A stretch of DNA of 64,000 bases from contig NZ_RXLQ01000001.1 of NCBI RefSeq assembly GCF_003953935.1, positions 651,603 through 715,602 of the forward strand, given 5' to 3'. This DNA comes from Massilia atriviolacea. GTDB lineage: Bacteria; Pseudomonadota; Gammaproteobacteria; Burkholderiales; Burkholderiaceae_D. The notes beneath the pieces are model-generated. The model had not been told where the DNA came from. It saw only the letters and a program-made list of their open reading frames with translations, and made no database searches. Made by a program: the position numbers and the translations under genes. Shown piece after piece: positions 1 through 7,896 of the stretch. Within the stretch, counting starts at the first letter, position 1. Each line of letters opens with the position of its first letter.

Positions 1-626
1 ATCAGGGTAGCCGGCTTGCTCCAGTACACGCTCAGGGTGGGCACCAGCGGGCGCGCCCGGTACGATCCGGCCTGCGCGCCGGGCGGACGGATCGCCTTGC
101 AGCGCAGGTAAAGGTAGTTGTCGCGGCCGCGGTCGATGTCGTCGAAGGCGGGCTGGCGATCCCAGTCGGCGGCGAAATGGGCCTGGTAATCGGCGACCCT
201 GTCGTTGCGTGGAATCACATCCGGACTGAAGCTGATCACGCCGGTCGGCGGCATCACGCCATCGTCGTCCATATTGTCGCGCATCAGGGCGTCGGCGTCG
301 GCATACGCCTGGCGCGCCGGTTCCGGGCCGTACAGCTCGACGAGCACCGGATACAGCCTGGCCGCCGGCGTTGGATCGGTGGCCGCGCCGCAGGCGGCGA
401 AACCGACGCCGTACACCAGGCGCTGCGGGTGCCAGGCCCAGACCAGCACGCAACTGAGCTGATCCTGGCTCATCGGCGCCCCGTCTTCCGGGAAATCGCT
501 GTACAGCCTGAACGCCACCGCCTCCAGCACGTCCTGCATCGGCACGCCCTCGGCCTCGAGCCGGGCCTTCTCGGCGCGCGCCCGTTCCACCAGGCGTTGC
601 AGAACTTGCTTGTCGCCCATCGACAT
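1..626 (-). CDS. Hypothetical protein, 3' end beyond window
   Basis: An open frame runs from an ATG at 626 off the left edge, with at least 208 codons and no stop. A strong Shine-Dalgarno (aggagg, about 6 bases before the ATG) fixes the start. The protein is acidic and soluble, begins MSMGDKQVLQRL and shows no signal peptide or membrane segment. I do not recognise the family. It lies on the same strand as the two sigma-factor genes upstream of it. There is no hrp box in front, so membership in the secretion island is unproven. Coding is supported by the ribosome site, the long open frame and GC-rich third positions. Confidence 0.7.
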   Translation of the reverse strand, partial: MSMGDKQVLQRLVERARAEKARLEAEGVPMQDVLEAVAFRLYSDFPEDGAPMSQDQLSCVLVWAWHPQRLVYGVGFAACGAATDPTPAARLYPVLVELYGPEPARQAYADADALMRDNMDDDGVMPPTGVISFSPDVIPRNDRVADYQAHFAADWDRQPAFDDIDRGRDNYLYLRCKAIRPPGAQAGSYRARPLVPTLSVYWSKPATL

Positions 627-809
627 GGATTCCTCCTGAAAATTAAGAGTTGGAAATTGGAAACATTGCAATCATACGCCATGCGTTGCGCCGCCGCCAG
701 CGCCGCCGCATGCCGCTGCCCGGGCGCGTGAGGCAGGCGCATGCAAGCGTTGTCATCCAAAGTCGAGCGCGGCGCGCGATGCGCCGCGGGCGCTGCCGAT
801 CGCGCCCGC

Positions 810-1358
810 TCAGGCGCCGGCGCCGAACTGCTCGCGCACGGCGGCGCGCACGCGCGAGACGCGCGAGCGCACGGTGCCCACCGGCACTTCCAGGTAATCG
901 GCCGCTTCCTCGTAGGTGATGTCGCGGCTGACCACGACGTCGAAGGTTTCGCGGATCTTCGGCGGAAAACTGCGCAGCAGCGCATCGACCCTGGAACTGA
1001 TCTGGCGCGACTCGCACAGCTCGGCCGGCGTGGCGCGCTGGTCCCTGATCTGGTCGAAATACCCTTCTTCCACCGGCTCGTACAGGTCGGCGCTGTTGCG
1101 GCGCACCTGGTTGCGCGCCAGGTTCAGCGCGATGCCGAACAGCCAGGTGGACGGCTTCGACATGCCGGCAAAGCGGTCCGCGCAGCGCAGCGCTTCGATG
1201 AAGGTGCATTGCACCACATCCTCCGCGTCCTCCAGGCTGCGCGTGTAGCGCTGCACGAAACGCACCAGATGCTGGCGGTGTTCGAGGAACAGGCGCTGGA
1301 CATCGGCGGCCTGTATGGCGGGCGACGACACGGTGCGGGAAACAGGCGCGGACATCAT
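810..1358 (-). CDS. ECF sigma factor, HrpL-like (copy A)
   Basis: This encodes a 182-residue sigma-70 family ECF factor. Region 2 lies at about residues 25-90 (RYTRSLEDAEDVVQ, then the KPSTWLFGIALNLARNQVRR stretch). Region 4 lies at about 125-178 (PPKIRETFDVV, then the recognition helix VPVGTVRSRVSRVRAAVRE). The start is the first of two adjacent ATGs behind ggag. It is a tandem paralogue of the gene at 1566-2111, with almost the same length and about three quarters identical residues by eye. HrpL of Pseudomonas and Erwinia is an ECF sigma that reads GGAACC-N15/16-CCACNNA promoters. Such sites occur throughout this island, so one or both copies are inferred to be the HrpL equivalent. No anti-sigma gene is adjacent. 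Confidence 0.88.
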   Translation of the reverse strand: MMSAPVSRTVSSPAIQAADVQRLFLEHRQHLVRFVQRYTRSLEDAEDVVQCTFIEALRCADRFAGMSKPSTWLFGIALNLARNQVRRNSADLYEPVEEGYFDQIRDQRATPAELCESRQISSRVDALLRSFPPKIRETFDVVVSRDITYEEAADYLEVPVGTVRSRVSRVRAAVREQFGAGA

Positions 1359-1483
1359 GACAATTTCTCCATGTAGAGTAAAAACTGTGGCGGACGGTGG
1401 GTGTTCAGTCGTCTGGATTTTCAGTTAACAATGTATCAGGAAAAACACCGCGACCGGGGCTTTGCAGCCCATCTTCGGGCGAT

Positions 1484-1502
1484 TTTGAAAATCGTTGAGA
1501 AG
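1484..1502. promoter_or_regulatory. Conserved motif upstream of sigma copy A
   Basis: On the + strand this reads TTTGAAAATCGTTGAGAAG, 126 bases before the sigma A start. A near copy (16 of 19 bases) lies 130 bases before the start of sigma B. It overlaps a small palindrome, GATTTTGAAAATC. The conserved spacing suggests a shared promoter or activator site, or residue of the gene duplication. Confidence 0.45.
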
Positions 1503-1565
1503 TTCGGCTCGCCCTGACGGAAACAGGCATTACAAGATGACAAGGGCATGACATGCGCGGCAGCT

Positions 1566-2111
1566 TCAGGCCATGCTGCCGAACTGCTCGCGCACGGCGG
1601 CGCGCACGCGCGAGACGCGCGAACGCACGGTGCCGACCGGGATCGACAGGTACTCGGCCGCCTGCTCGTAGGTGGCGTCGCCGTTGACCACCACGTCGAA
1701 GGTTTCGCGGATCTTCGGCGGCATGCTGCGCAACAGCGAATCGACCTGCAGCGTGATCTGGCGCGACTCGAAACGGTCCGCCGGATTGGCGAACTGGTCG
1801 GCGATCTGTTCCATGAACCCCTCCTCCACCGTGTCGTACAGATCGGCGCTGTTGCGGCGCACCTGGTTGCGCGCCAGGTTCAGCGCAATCCCGAACAGCC
1901 AGGTCGACGGCTTCGACAGCCCCGAGAAGCGGTCGGCGCAGCGCATCGCTTCGATGAAGGTGTTCTGCACCACGTCCTCGGCGTCTTCCAGGCTGCGCGT
2001 GTAGCGCTGCACGAAGCGCACCAGGTGCTGGCGGTGCGCCATGAACAGGCGCCGCACATCGATGGCGGGGGTGGCGGGGCTCAGGCTGGCGGCGTGTTCG
2101 ATAGTCATCAT
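1566..2111 (-). CDS. ECF sigma factor, HrpL-like (copy B)
   Basis: This encodes a 181-residue ECF sigma factor, paralogous to the gene directly downstream. Region 2 contains QRYTRSLEDAEDVVQNTF and region 4 ends VPVGTVRSRVSRVRAAVREQ. A longer reading upstream is open, but the match to copy A begins at the MMT start (2111 or 2108) behind ggag, so that start is chosen. The two copies differ mostly between regions 2 and 4 and at the termini; the promoter-reading helix of region 4 is nearly identical. They may therefore recognise the same hrp boxes. It diverges from the sctD-U operon. No HrpR/HrpS-type enhancer-binding protein is in the window, so how this sigma gene is switched on cannot be seen here. 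Confidence 0.88.
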   Translation of the reverse strand: MMTIEHAASLSPATPAIDVRRLFMAHRQHLVRFVQRYTRSLEDAEDVVQNTFIEAMRCADRFSGLSKPSTWLFGIALNLARNQVRRNSADLYDTVEEGFMEQIADQFANPADRFESRQITLQVDSLLRSMPPKIRETFDVVVNGDATYEQAAEYLSIPVGTVRSRVSRVRAAVREQFGSMA

Positions 2112-2240
2112 GCGATCTCCGTAATTGGCGGGAATGAGGTGTGCTGTCCCTTGCGGTCCGTGGCCGTTGCGGCAGCACCATGGACGCCACGATAGCAGCG
2201 AAAAAACGGCGTTCTGCCGAACCATGAGCATTCGTGAGAC

Positions 2241-2259
2241 TTTGAAAAACGTTGAGGAA
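2241..2259. promoter_or_regulatory. Conserved motif upstream of sigma copy B
   Basis: On the + strand this reads TTTGAAAAACGTTGAGGAA, 130 bases before the sigma B start. It matches the element ahead of sigma copy A at the same distance. Confidence 0.45.
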
Positions 2260-2286
2260 ATTGCAGCAGGCAAGCCCGCACGCGAG

Positions 2287-2315
2287 GGAACCGCAAGGCC
2301 GCCGGCGTCCACCGC
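2287..2315 (+). promoter_or_regulatory. hrp box 1 (distal), sctD operon
   Basis: GGAACC (2287-2292), 16 bases, then CCAC (2309-2312) followed by CGC. It fits the HrpL consensus GGAACC-N15/16-CCACNNA except for the last A. It lies 90 bases before sctD and in tandem with a second box. Confidence 0.55.
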
Positions 2316-2345
2316 GCGGGCGAGGCCGCTTCTATCAACAAGCGC

Positions 2346-2373
2346 GGAACCAAAGCGCCGCCGCCGGCACTCA
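2346..2373 (+). promoter_or_regulatory. hrp box 2 (proximal), sctD operon
   Basis: GGAACC (2346-2351), 15 bases, then GCACTCA (2367-2373), one mismatch from the HrpL consensus. It lies 32 bases before the sctD start. The CACTCA half recurs in several other boxes of this island, which supports it as functional. Confidence 0.8.
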
Positions 2374-2404
2374 CCGGTATCGAACCAGCCACAGAGACCA
2401 CACC

Positions 2405-3388
2405 ATGCTTGAACTGCGAATCCTCAACGGCCTGCATCGGGGCGCCACGCTGCCGCTCGATGGGCAGGCCGTCCACATCGGCGCCGGCGACGAGGCCGAC
2501 GTCGTCATGGCCGACCACGGCATCGAATCCGAACACGCGCGCCTGGCGCCGCACGGCGACGGCTGGCTGCTCACCGCCAGCGGCGGCGCCATCTACGCCG
2601 CCGGGCGCAGCGATGCACAGGAACTGGTCGAGCTGCGCGCCGGCGACTGCGCGCGCGTCGGCGACATCTGGATCAGCGTCTGCTGGCCGGACGCGCCGTG
2701 GGAAGCGCCACCGCCGCTGCCCGAACCGGAACCGGCCTGCGATGCGCGCGAGGCGCACGCCGGCGACACCGCCGCGCCGGCGCCCGTCCAGCAGGAGCCA
2801 CCCAGGCCGCATGCCAACTGGCGCCGGCGCGGCGCCGGTGCGCTGCTGGCGCTGGTCGCGGCGATGCTGGCCGCCACCGCCTACGCGCTGACCACGCGTC
2901 CCGACCCGGTCGCCCTTCAGCCGGTCACAACGCAGAGCGGCGCGCCCAAGCCGCCCGCGCGCGCCGGCAAGGCCGCAGCGCCGCCCAAGGCGCCGGAGAA
3001 GCCGGAGAAGCCGGACCTGGCCGCGCTGTTCCGCAAGCGCCTGGCCGACGCCGACCTGCTCAACCGCTTCGACCTGTCGCTGGGCGAGCGCGCCTGGAGC
3101 ATGCAAGCCCATCTCGACGACGAAGAATCGGCCCGCTTCGAACGCATCCTCGGCAGCTTCATCAAGGAGCACGACATCCGCTTCCCGGTCAAGGCCAAGG
3201 CGGTGACGGCGGAAGCGATGCTGCCGTTCCGCATCGGCCAGGTGATCTCCGGCGCCAACGCCAGCATCGTGACCCAGGATGGCGCGCGCCTGTACGTGGG
3301 CGACGATTACAAGGGCGTGCGGGTGGTGGCGATCCAGCCCAGCCGCGCGACCTTCTTCGGCAAGCGCAAGATCGAGGTGATCTGGTGA
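2405..3388 (+). CDS. sctD: T3SS inner-membrane ring protein SctD (HrpQ/YscD)
   Basis: This encodes 327 residues with an N-terminal FHA-like cytoplasmic domain (about 1-95, beginning MLELRILNGLHRGATLPL). A proline-rich linker follows, then one membrane helix (about 143-162) and a periplasmic C-terminal domain (about 205-327). This is the SctD layout, the outer ring of the inner-membrane basal body that pairs with SctJ. The frame is open further upstream, but homology to the FHA fold starts at this ATG, and the two hrp boxes would lie inside a longer reading. It is the first gene of the sctD-N-O-P-Q-R-S-T-U operon and overlaps sctN by GTGA. Confidence 0.9.
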   Translation: MLELRILNGLHRGATLPLDGQAVHIGAGDEADVVMADHGIESEHARLAPHGDGWLLTASGGAIYAAGRSDAQELVELRAGDCARVGDIWISVCWPDAPWEAPPPLPEPEPACDAREAHAGDTAAPAPVQQEPPRPHANWRRRGAGALLALVAAMLAATAYALTTRPDPVALQPVTTQSGAPKPPARAGKAAAPPKAPEKPEKPDLAALFRKRLADADLLNRFDLSLGERAWSMQAHLDDEESARFERILGSFIKEHDIRFPVKAKAVTAEAMLPFRIGQVISGANASIVTQDGARLYVGDDYKGVRVVAIQPSRATFFGKRKIEVIW

Positions 3389-4749
3389 TCCGCGACGCGG
3401 CCGCCGCGCAGCGCCTGGCGCTGCTCGCCAGGCAGGCGCCGCTCTGGCTGGCCGGCCTGCCGGCCGCGCCGGGCCTGCAGCGCTTCGGCCGCGTGGCCCA
3501 GGTGCTGGGCACCCTGATCGAGGCCCACATGCCGCCCGCCCGCATCGGCGAACTATGCCACCTGCACAGCCCCGGCGCCCAACCCATGCTGGCCGAGGTG
3601 ATCGGCTTTTCCGAACAGGCGACCCTGCTGTCGGGACTCAGTCCGCTCGAAGGCGTCTCGCGCAGCACCCTGATCGAACCGCTCGGGCGCGTGCACACCA
3701 TCGACAGCGGCGAGCACCTGTTCGGCAGCGTGCTCGATGGCTTCGGCCGGGTGCTGTTCCGCTCTCCGCACGCGCCGCCGCTGCGCGCGGACGGCTGGCG
3801 CGAAACCGTGCCGGTGGTGCGCGAGGCGCCGGCGGCGGTCGACCGCCCGCGCATCGCCACCGTGCTGCCGACCGGGGTGCGCGCCATCGACGGCCTGCTC
3901 ACGCTCGGACGCGGCCAGCGGGTCGGCGTGTTCGCCGGTCCCGGCTGCGGCAAGACCACGCTGATGGCGGCGGTGGCGCGCGGCTGCAAGGCCGACGCCA
4001 TCGTGTTCGGCCTGATCGGCGAGCGCGGGCGCGAACTGAACGAATTCCTCGAACACGAACTCGATCCCGAACTGGTCGCCAAGACCATCATCGTCTGCGC
4101 CACCTCGGACCGCACCTCGATGGAGCGCTCGCGCGCCGCGTTTACCGCCACCGCCATCGCCGAAGGCTTCCGCGCGCGCGGCAGGCAGGTGCTGCTGCTG
4201 GTCGACTCGCTCACCCGCTTTGCGCGCGCCCAGCGCGAAATCGGCCTGGCCGCCGGCGAGCCGCCCGCGCGCGGCGGCTTCACGCCCTCGGTCTACACCA
4301 TGCTGCCACGCCTGGTCGAGCGCGCCGGCGCCACCGCCGAAGGCGCCATCACCGCCATGTATACAGTACTGGTGGACGGCGAATCGGCGTCCGATCCGAT
4401 CGGCGACGAAGCCAAGTCGCTGCTGGACGGGCATATCCTGCTCAGTAAGAAACTGGCGGAACAGGGCCACTACCCGGCCATCGACATCCTCGCCAGCATC
4501 AGCCGCACCATGGGCAACGTCACCGACGGCGCGCACCGCAAGGCCGCCTTCCGCTTCCGCGCGCTGCAATCGCGCTACCAGGAGATGGAATTGCTGATCC
4601 GGCTGGGCGAATACCGCAGCGGCGGCGATCCGCTGGCCGACCAGGCGGTGGCGCTGCGCGAGGCCCAGATCGACTTCCTGCGCCAGGACACCAGCGGCCA
4701 GACGCCGTTCGCGCACACCCTCGAACGCCTCGCGGCACTGGCGGCATGA
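3385..4749 (+). CDS. sctN: T3SS ATPase SctN
   Basis: This encodes 454 residues of the F1/flagellar FliI-type ATPase that strips chaperones and unfolds substrates at the cytoplasmic face of the export gate. The Walker A motif GPGCGKTT is at about residues 185-192. The Walker B stretch VLLLVDSLTRFARAQRE is at about 269-285. The family signature PSVYTMLPRLVERAG follows. The start is a GTG at 3385 that overlaps the sctD stop (GTGA), which fits translational coupling and the family's usual length of 430-455 residues. The 3' end overlaps the sctO start by four bases. Confidence 0.97.
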   Translation: MIRDAAAAQRLALLARQAPLWLAGLPAAPGLQRFGRVAQVLGTLIEAHMPPARIGELCHLHSPGAQPMLAEVIGFSEQATLLSGLSPLEGVSRSTLIEPLGRVHTIDSGEHLFGSVLDGFGRVLFRSPHAPPLRADGWRETVPVVREAPAAVDRPRIATVLPTGVRAIDGLLTLGRGQRVGVFAGPGCGKTTLMAAVARGCKADAIVFGLIGERGRELNEFLEHELDPELVAKTIIVCATSDRTSMERSRAAFTATAIAEGFRARGRQVLLLVDSLTRFARAQREIGLAAGEPPARGGFTPSVYTMLPRLVERAGATAEGAITAMYTVLVDGESASDPIGDEAKSLLDGHILLSKKLAEQGHYPAIDILASISRTMGNVTDGAHRKAAFRFRALQSRYQEMELLIRLGEYRSGGDPLADQAVALREAQIDFLRQDTSGQTPFAHTLERLAALAA

Positions 4750-5234
4750 GCATGCGCGGCACTGGCGGCAAGCCCCGGCGCGAAGCGGTGGACGTGATCG
4801 AAGCGCGCGTGCCCGACCGCACCATCGAACGCCTGCTCGGCGTGCGCAAGCACCGCCTGGAGCGTTTCGAACGCGAGCGGCGCGAGGCGCGCGAACGGTG
4901 GCGCGCGCGGCGCGACGCGCTGCGCCAGGCCAAGCTGGCGTGGCGCAGCGCGCGCGAAGGCGCGTCCGAACACTGGCGCCAGGCGCGTGCGCAGTTCTTT
5001 GCGATGGAAACCGACAGCCGCCAGTTCCGCGCCGCCCAGGGCGGCTACGAACGCATGAAGCGCGATACCGGCCAGCGCCTGCTGGCCTGGCGCGAACACG
5101 CCGGCGGCAGCCGCGCGGCCGGCGCCGACTTTTTCGCGGCCCACCGCCAGCTGGCCGAGGCCCGGCGCCAGCAGGAAAAGCTCGACATCCTGCGCCAGCA
5201 CATCAAGGACACGGAGCGCCGCCATGACGATTGA
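4746..5234 (+). CDS. sctO: T3SS stalk protein SctO (HrpO/YscO)
   Basis: This encodes 162 residues, strongly charged and almost entirely coiled-coil (many Arg, Glu, Gln and Ala heptads such as RLERFERERREARERWRAR). That is typical of SctO, the gamma-subunit-like stalk linking SctN to SctV. Position decides the call: it lies directly between sctN and sctP, with ATGA overlap upstream and a short overlap with the next gene. Sequence identity in this family is always low, so the assignment rests on size, coiled coil and gene order. Confidence 0.85.
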   Translation: MSMRGTGGKPRREAVDVIEARVPDRTIERLLGVRKHRLERFERERREARERWRARRDALRQAKLAWRSAREGASEHWRQARAQFFAMETDSRQFRAAQGGYERMKRDTGQRLLAWREHAGGSRAAGADFFAAHRQLAEARRQQEKLDILRQHIKDTERRHDD

Positions 5235-5847
5235 GGTGCGCACCGGCGCTCCCGCCCCGGCGCGCGACGACGACAAGCCGCAGCCGGTGCGCCGCGCGCC
5301 GCCGCCGCGCTATGCGCCCAGGCCCGCACCCAAGGCGCCGCCGCCGCCATCCCCCGCGCCGCCACCCCCACGTCCCAGGCCGCGCGATACCCAGGCAGCG
5401 CGCCAGGCCGAGTACCTGCGCCGCGAGCGCGTGCGCCGCGAGCAGGCGGAGGCCGACCCGCGCACGCCCTTGATCGACAGCTTCGTCGACACCGTCGTCG
5501 CGCCGCCCGGCCACCAGCACGGCGACGCCGACGACGGCGAGGGCTGCGCCGGGGTGGGAGCGGCCGGCGGGGTGGGGGTGGGGATGGGGGTGGGCGCGTC
5601 CGCCAGCTCCGACGCCGGCGTCGAAGCCGCCCTGCTTGGACTGCAGGAACAGCAAGGCATCTTCGAACTGGAGCTGCCGGGCGGGCAGTCGCTCGGCGTG
5701 GTGGTGCACACGGCGCCCGGCAGCGTGCAGTTCCTGCTCAGCGCCGGCGACGGCGACCTCGAACAGCGCCTGCATCAAAACAAAATGGAACTGGAACGGC
5801 GCTTGCAGCGACGTATGCAGAAGGATGTGCGGATCGCCGTGCTATAG
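5224..5847 (+). CDS. sctP: T3SS needle-length/substrate-switch protein SctP
   Basis: This encodes 207 residues. The N-terminal half is low complexity and proline-rich (runs of PPP), followed by a glycine/valine stretch coded by a G-rich tract at about 5560-5600. The C-terminal 85 residues form an ordered domain (QGIFELELPGGQSLGVVVH, ending in amphipathic helix) like the substrate-specificity-switch domain of HrpP/YscP. It acts as a molecular ruler and switches export from early to late substrates by contacting SctU. It overlaps sctO by 11 bases and precedes sctQ. At 207 residues it is short for a ruler, closer to HrpP of Hrp1 systems. Confidence 0.82.
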   Translation: MTIEVRTGAPAPARDDDKPQPVRRAPPPRYAPRPAPKAPPPPSPAPPPPRPRPRDTQAARQAEYLRRERVRREQAEADPRTPLIDSFVDTVVAPPGHQHGDADDGEGCAGVGAAGGVGVGMGVGASASSDAGVEAALLGLQEQQGIFELELPGGQSLGVVVHTAPGSVQFLLSAGDGDLEQRLHQNKMELERRLQRRMQKDVRIAVL

Positions 5848-5909
5848 CGCCCGCCCTCATCCGCCTTGCGGGCGCCGCCATCGCGGCGCCGCGGGCCTAC
5901 CCGGATTTC

Positions 5910-6941
5910 ATGACCATGCCGAGCTCCCCGATCATCCCCTACGCGGCCACGCACGCCGTGCGGCCGCTGGCCGTGGCCCGCATCGGCCGCGACCAGGCCG
6001 ACCTGGCACGCTTGACCGGCATCGGCCGCCAGGCATCGCTGCCGGCGCTGGCCGCCGACGCCGTCCTGACCGTGCAAACGGCCGTCGACGCCGCGCCGTC
6101 GTGGCTCGATCCGCTGACGCTGCGGGGCAGCTTCGGCTGCGTCGAACTGGTACGCGGCGCACGGCTGCTGCGCGCCCTCACCGGCATCGACCTCGGCGAG
6201 CATCGGCACGGCCCCCATTGGGAATGGCTGCAGGGCGCCGTGTGCGCACGCCTGGCCGGCACCCCGCTGGCCGGCGCCGGCAGCCTGACAGCCGACACCC
6301 CTGCCGACGCCGCAGCGCCGCTGACGACCTTGCGCCTGACGCTGCGCAGCGGCGGCCACCTGGTGGCAACCCATGGCCGCGCCAGCGCCGCCGACTGGCT
6401 GCGCTGGCTGGCCGAACCCTGCTGGCGTCCGCTGCAAGCCCCGTTCGACGCCTTCGCCGCCCTGCCGCTGCGGCAGGCGGTGCGACTGGCGCGCCACCGC
6501 CTGCCGCACGCCATGCTGGCAAGCCTGCGCCAGGGCGACGTGCTGCTGCCCGACAGCAGCGCCTTCGATCGCGGCGGCTGCGGCCACGTCGACCTGGGCG
6601 GGCTGCGCGCCAGCGTGCGTTACCAGGCGCCCGGCACCCTGATCATCTTAGCTTTGGAGAACCGCATGGACCAATCCCCCGATCACGACAGCGCAAACGC
6701 GTGCGAGCTTGCGCAGGACGCGCTCGACCAGCTGCCCGCCACGCTCGACATCGAACTGGGCAAGCTCACCCTCAGCCTGGGCGCGCTGCGCAGCCTGGCG
6801 GTCGGCAGCACGCTGCTGCTGGCCGGCGCCGGTCCGGCCGCGCTGGAAATCCGCTGCGCCGGCCAGCTGCTCGGCCGCGCCGAGGCGGTCGACGTCGACG
6901 GCAGCCTGGGCGTGCGCATCACCGAATGGAGCGCGGCATGA
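5910..6941 (+). CDS. sctQ: T3SS cytoplasmic sorting-platform protein SctQ
   Basis: This encodes 343 residues. The C-terminal 75 or so residues form a SpoA domain (LPATLDIELGKLTLSLGALR to the end), the fold shared with FliN/FliM. The N-terminal part is the variable SctQ domain. SctQ forms the cytosolic pods with SctK and SctL. In Pseudomonas syringae the gene is split into hrcQA and hrcQB; here it is a single frame. However, a good ribosome site and in-frame ATG at 6666 would yield the C-terminal piece separately. No clear Shine-Dalgarno precedes the start at 5910, so 5916 is also possible. The stop overlaps the sctR start (ATGA). Confidence 0.92.
   Translation: MTMPSSPIIPYAATHAVRPLAVARIGRDQADLARLTGIGRQASLPALAADAVLTVQTAVDAAPSWLDPLTLRGSFGCVELVRGARLLRALTGIDLGEHRHGPHWEWLQGAVCARLAGTPLAGAGSLTADTPADAAAPLTTLRLTLRSGGHLVATHGRASAADWLRWLAEPCWRPLQAPFDAFAALPLRQAVRLARHRLPHAMLASLRQGDVLLPDSSAFDRGGCGHVDLGGLRASVRYQAPGTLIILALENRMDQSPDHDSANACELAQDALDQLPATLDIELGKLTLSLGALRSLAVGSTLLLAGAGPAALEIRCAGQLLGRAEAVDVDGSLGVRITEWSAA
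6654..6668 (+). promoter_or_regulatory. Internal ribosome site and start inside sctQ
   Basis: The stretch ttggagaaccgcATG puts ggag six bases before an in-frame ATG at 6666. Initiation here would give a 91-residue SpoA-only protein. YscQ and SsaQ are known to make such a short form from internal starts, and P. syringae encodes it as a separate gene (hrcQB). The local base composition is unusually AT-rich for this operon. Confidence 0.6.
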
Positions 6942-7597
6942 TGGGCAGCCAGTACGACGTCGTCTCGTTTGCGATCCTGCTCGGGATGATGTCGCTGATC
7001 CCGCTGATCGTCGTCGTCACCACATCGTTCCTGAAGATTTCGCTGGTGCTGCTGGTGCTGCGCAACGCCATCGGGGTGCAGCAGGTGCCGCCCACCCTGG
7101 CCATCTACGGCATCGCCCTGGCCATGAGCATCTTCATCATGGCGCCCACGGCGCAGCAGATCGGCACGCGCGCGCTGGCGATCGAAGCGCGCGGCGGCGC
7201 CGGCCAGAGCGGCCAGCTGATGACGCAGGCGCGCGAAGCGGTCGAGCCGCTGCGCGCCTTCATGCTCAGGTTCAGCCACCCGGACCAGCGCGAGCTGTTC
7301 CTCGATTCGGCCCGCAAGCTGTGGCCCAAGGACATGGCGCAGGCGGCGACGTCGAGCGACCTGCTGGTGCTGGTGCCGGCCTTCGTGGTGTCCGAGCTCC
7401 AGACCGGGTACCAGATCGGCTTCCTGATCTACATTCCCTTCGTCGTGATCGACCTGCTGGTGTCGAACCTGCTGATGGCGCTGGGCATGCAGCAGGTCAG
7501 CCCGCAGACCATCACGATCCCGCTCAAGCTGCTGTTGTTCGCCATGGTCGGCGGTTGGGGCAAGCTGCTCAACGCCCTGGCCATGTCGTACCTGTAA
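6938..7597 (+). CDS. sctR: T3SS export gate protein SctR
   Basis: This encodes 219 residues of the FliP/HrcR family, part of the SctR5-S4-T1 export gate. Hydrophobic segments at about 10-40, 50-70, 155-180 and 185-210 flank a soluble central loop. Family signatures include TSFLKISLVLLVLRNAIGVQQ and PFVVIDLLVSNLLMALGM. The start ATG overlaps the sctQ stop; a second ATG follows directly. It is followed by a 33-base gap and sctS. Confidence 0.97.
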   Translation: MMGSQYDVVSFAILLGMMSLIPLIVVVTTSFLKISLVLLVLRNAIGVQQVPPTLAIYGIALAMSIFIMAPTAQQIGTRALAIEARGGAGQSGQLMTQAREAVEPLRAFMLRFSHPDQRELFLDSARKLWPKDMAQAATSSDLLVLVPAFVVSELQTGYQIGFLIYIPFVVIDLLVSNLLMALGMQQVSPQTITIPLKLLLFAMVGGWGKLLNALAMSYL

Positions 7598-7630
7598 CAG
7601 CCCTGTGACATTTTCATTCTGAGGCGCGCC

Positions 7631-7894
7631 ATGGGCGACACACTTCAATTCTTCCAGCAGGGCCTGTGGCTGGCGGTGGTCATCTCGGCGCCGCCGCTGC
7701 TGATCGCCACCCTGTTCGGCGTGCTGGTCTCGCTGGTGCAGGCGGTCACGCAGGTGCAGGACCAGACCCTGCCCTACGTGGTCAAGCTGCTCTCGGTGGC
7801 GCTCACCGTCGCCGTGCTGGGACGCTGGTTCGGCGTCGAGATCATGCAGCTGTGCGAGCGCGCCTTCATGCTCATTCCCACCATCGGACGCTAG
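7631..7894 (+). CDS. sctS: T3SS export gate protein SctS
   Basis: This encodes 87 residues with two membrane helices, of the FliQ/HrcS family. The conserved stretch VSLVQAVTQVQDQTLPYVVK lies between the helices. Length and position between sctR and sctT are as expected. An adequate ribosome site (gaggcgcgcc) precedes the ATG. Confidence 0.96.
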   Translation: MGDTLQFFQQGLWLAVVISAPPLLIATLFGVLVSLVQAVTQVQDQTLPYVVKLLSVALTVAVLGRWFGVEIMQLCERAFMLIPTIGR

Positions 7895-7896
7895 CC

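Noticed and set aside
2255..2280. Possible sigma-54 site (GG-N10-GC) upstream of sigma copy B on the - strand
   Set aside because: Only the GG and GC dinucleotides match, the flanks are poor, and no enhancer-binding protein is in the window.
2252..2404. N-terminal extension of sctD from 2252
   Set aside because: It would run through both hrp boxes. FHA homology begins at 2405.
5560..5600. G-rich tract in sctP as a possible G-quadruplex switch
   Set aside because: It encodes the Gly/Val stretch of SctP in frame and is expected from codon bias. No evidence for regulation.
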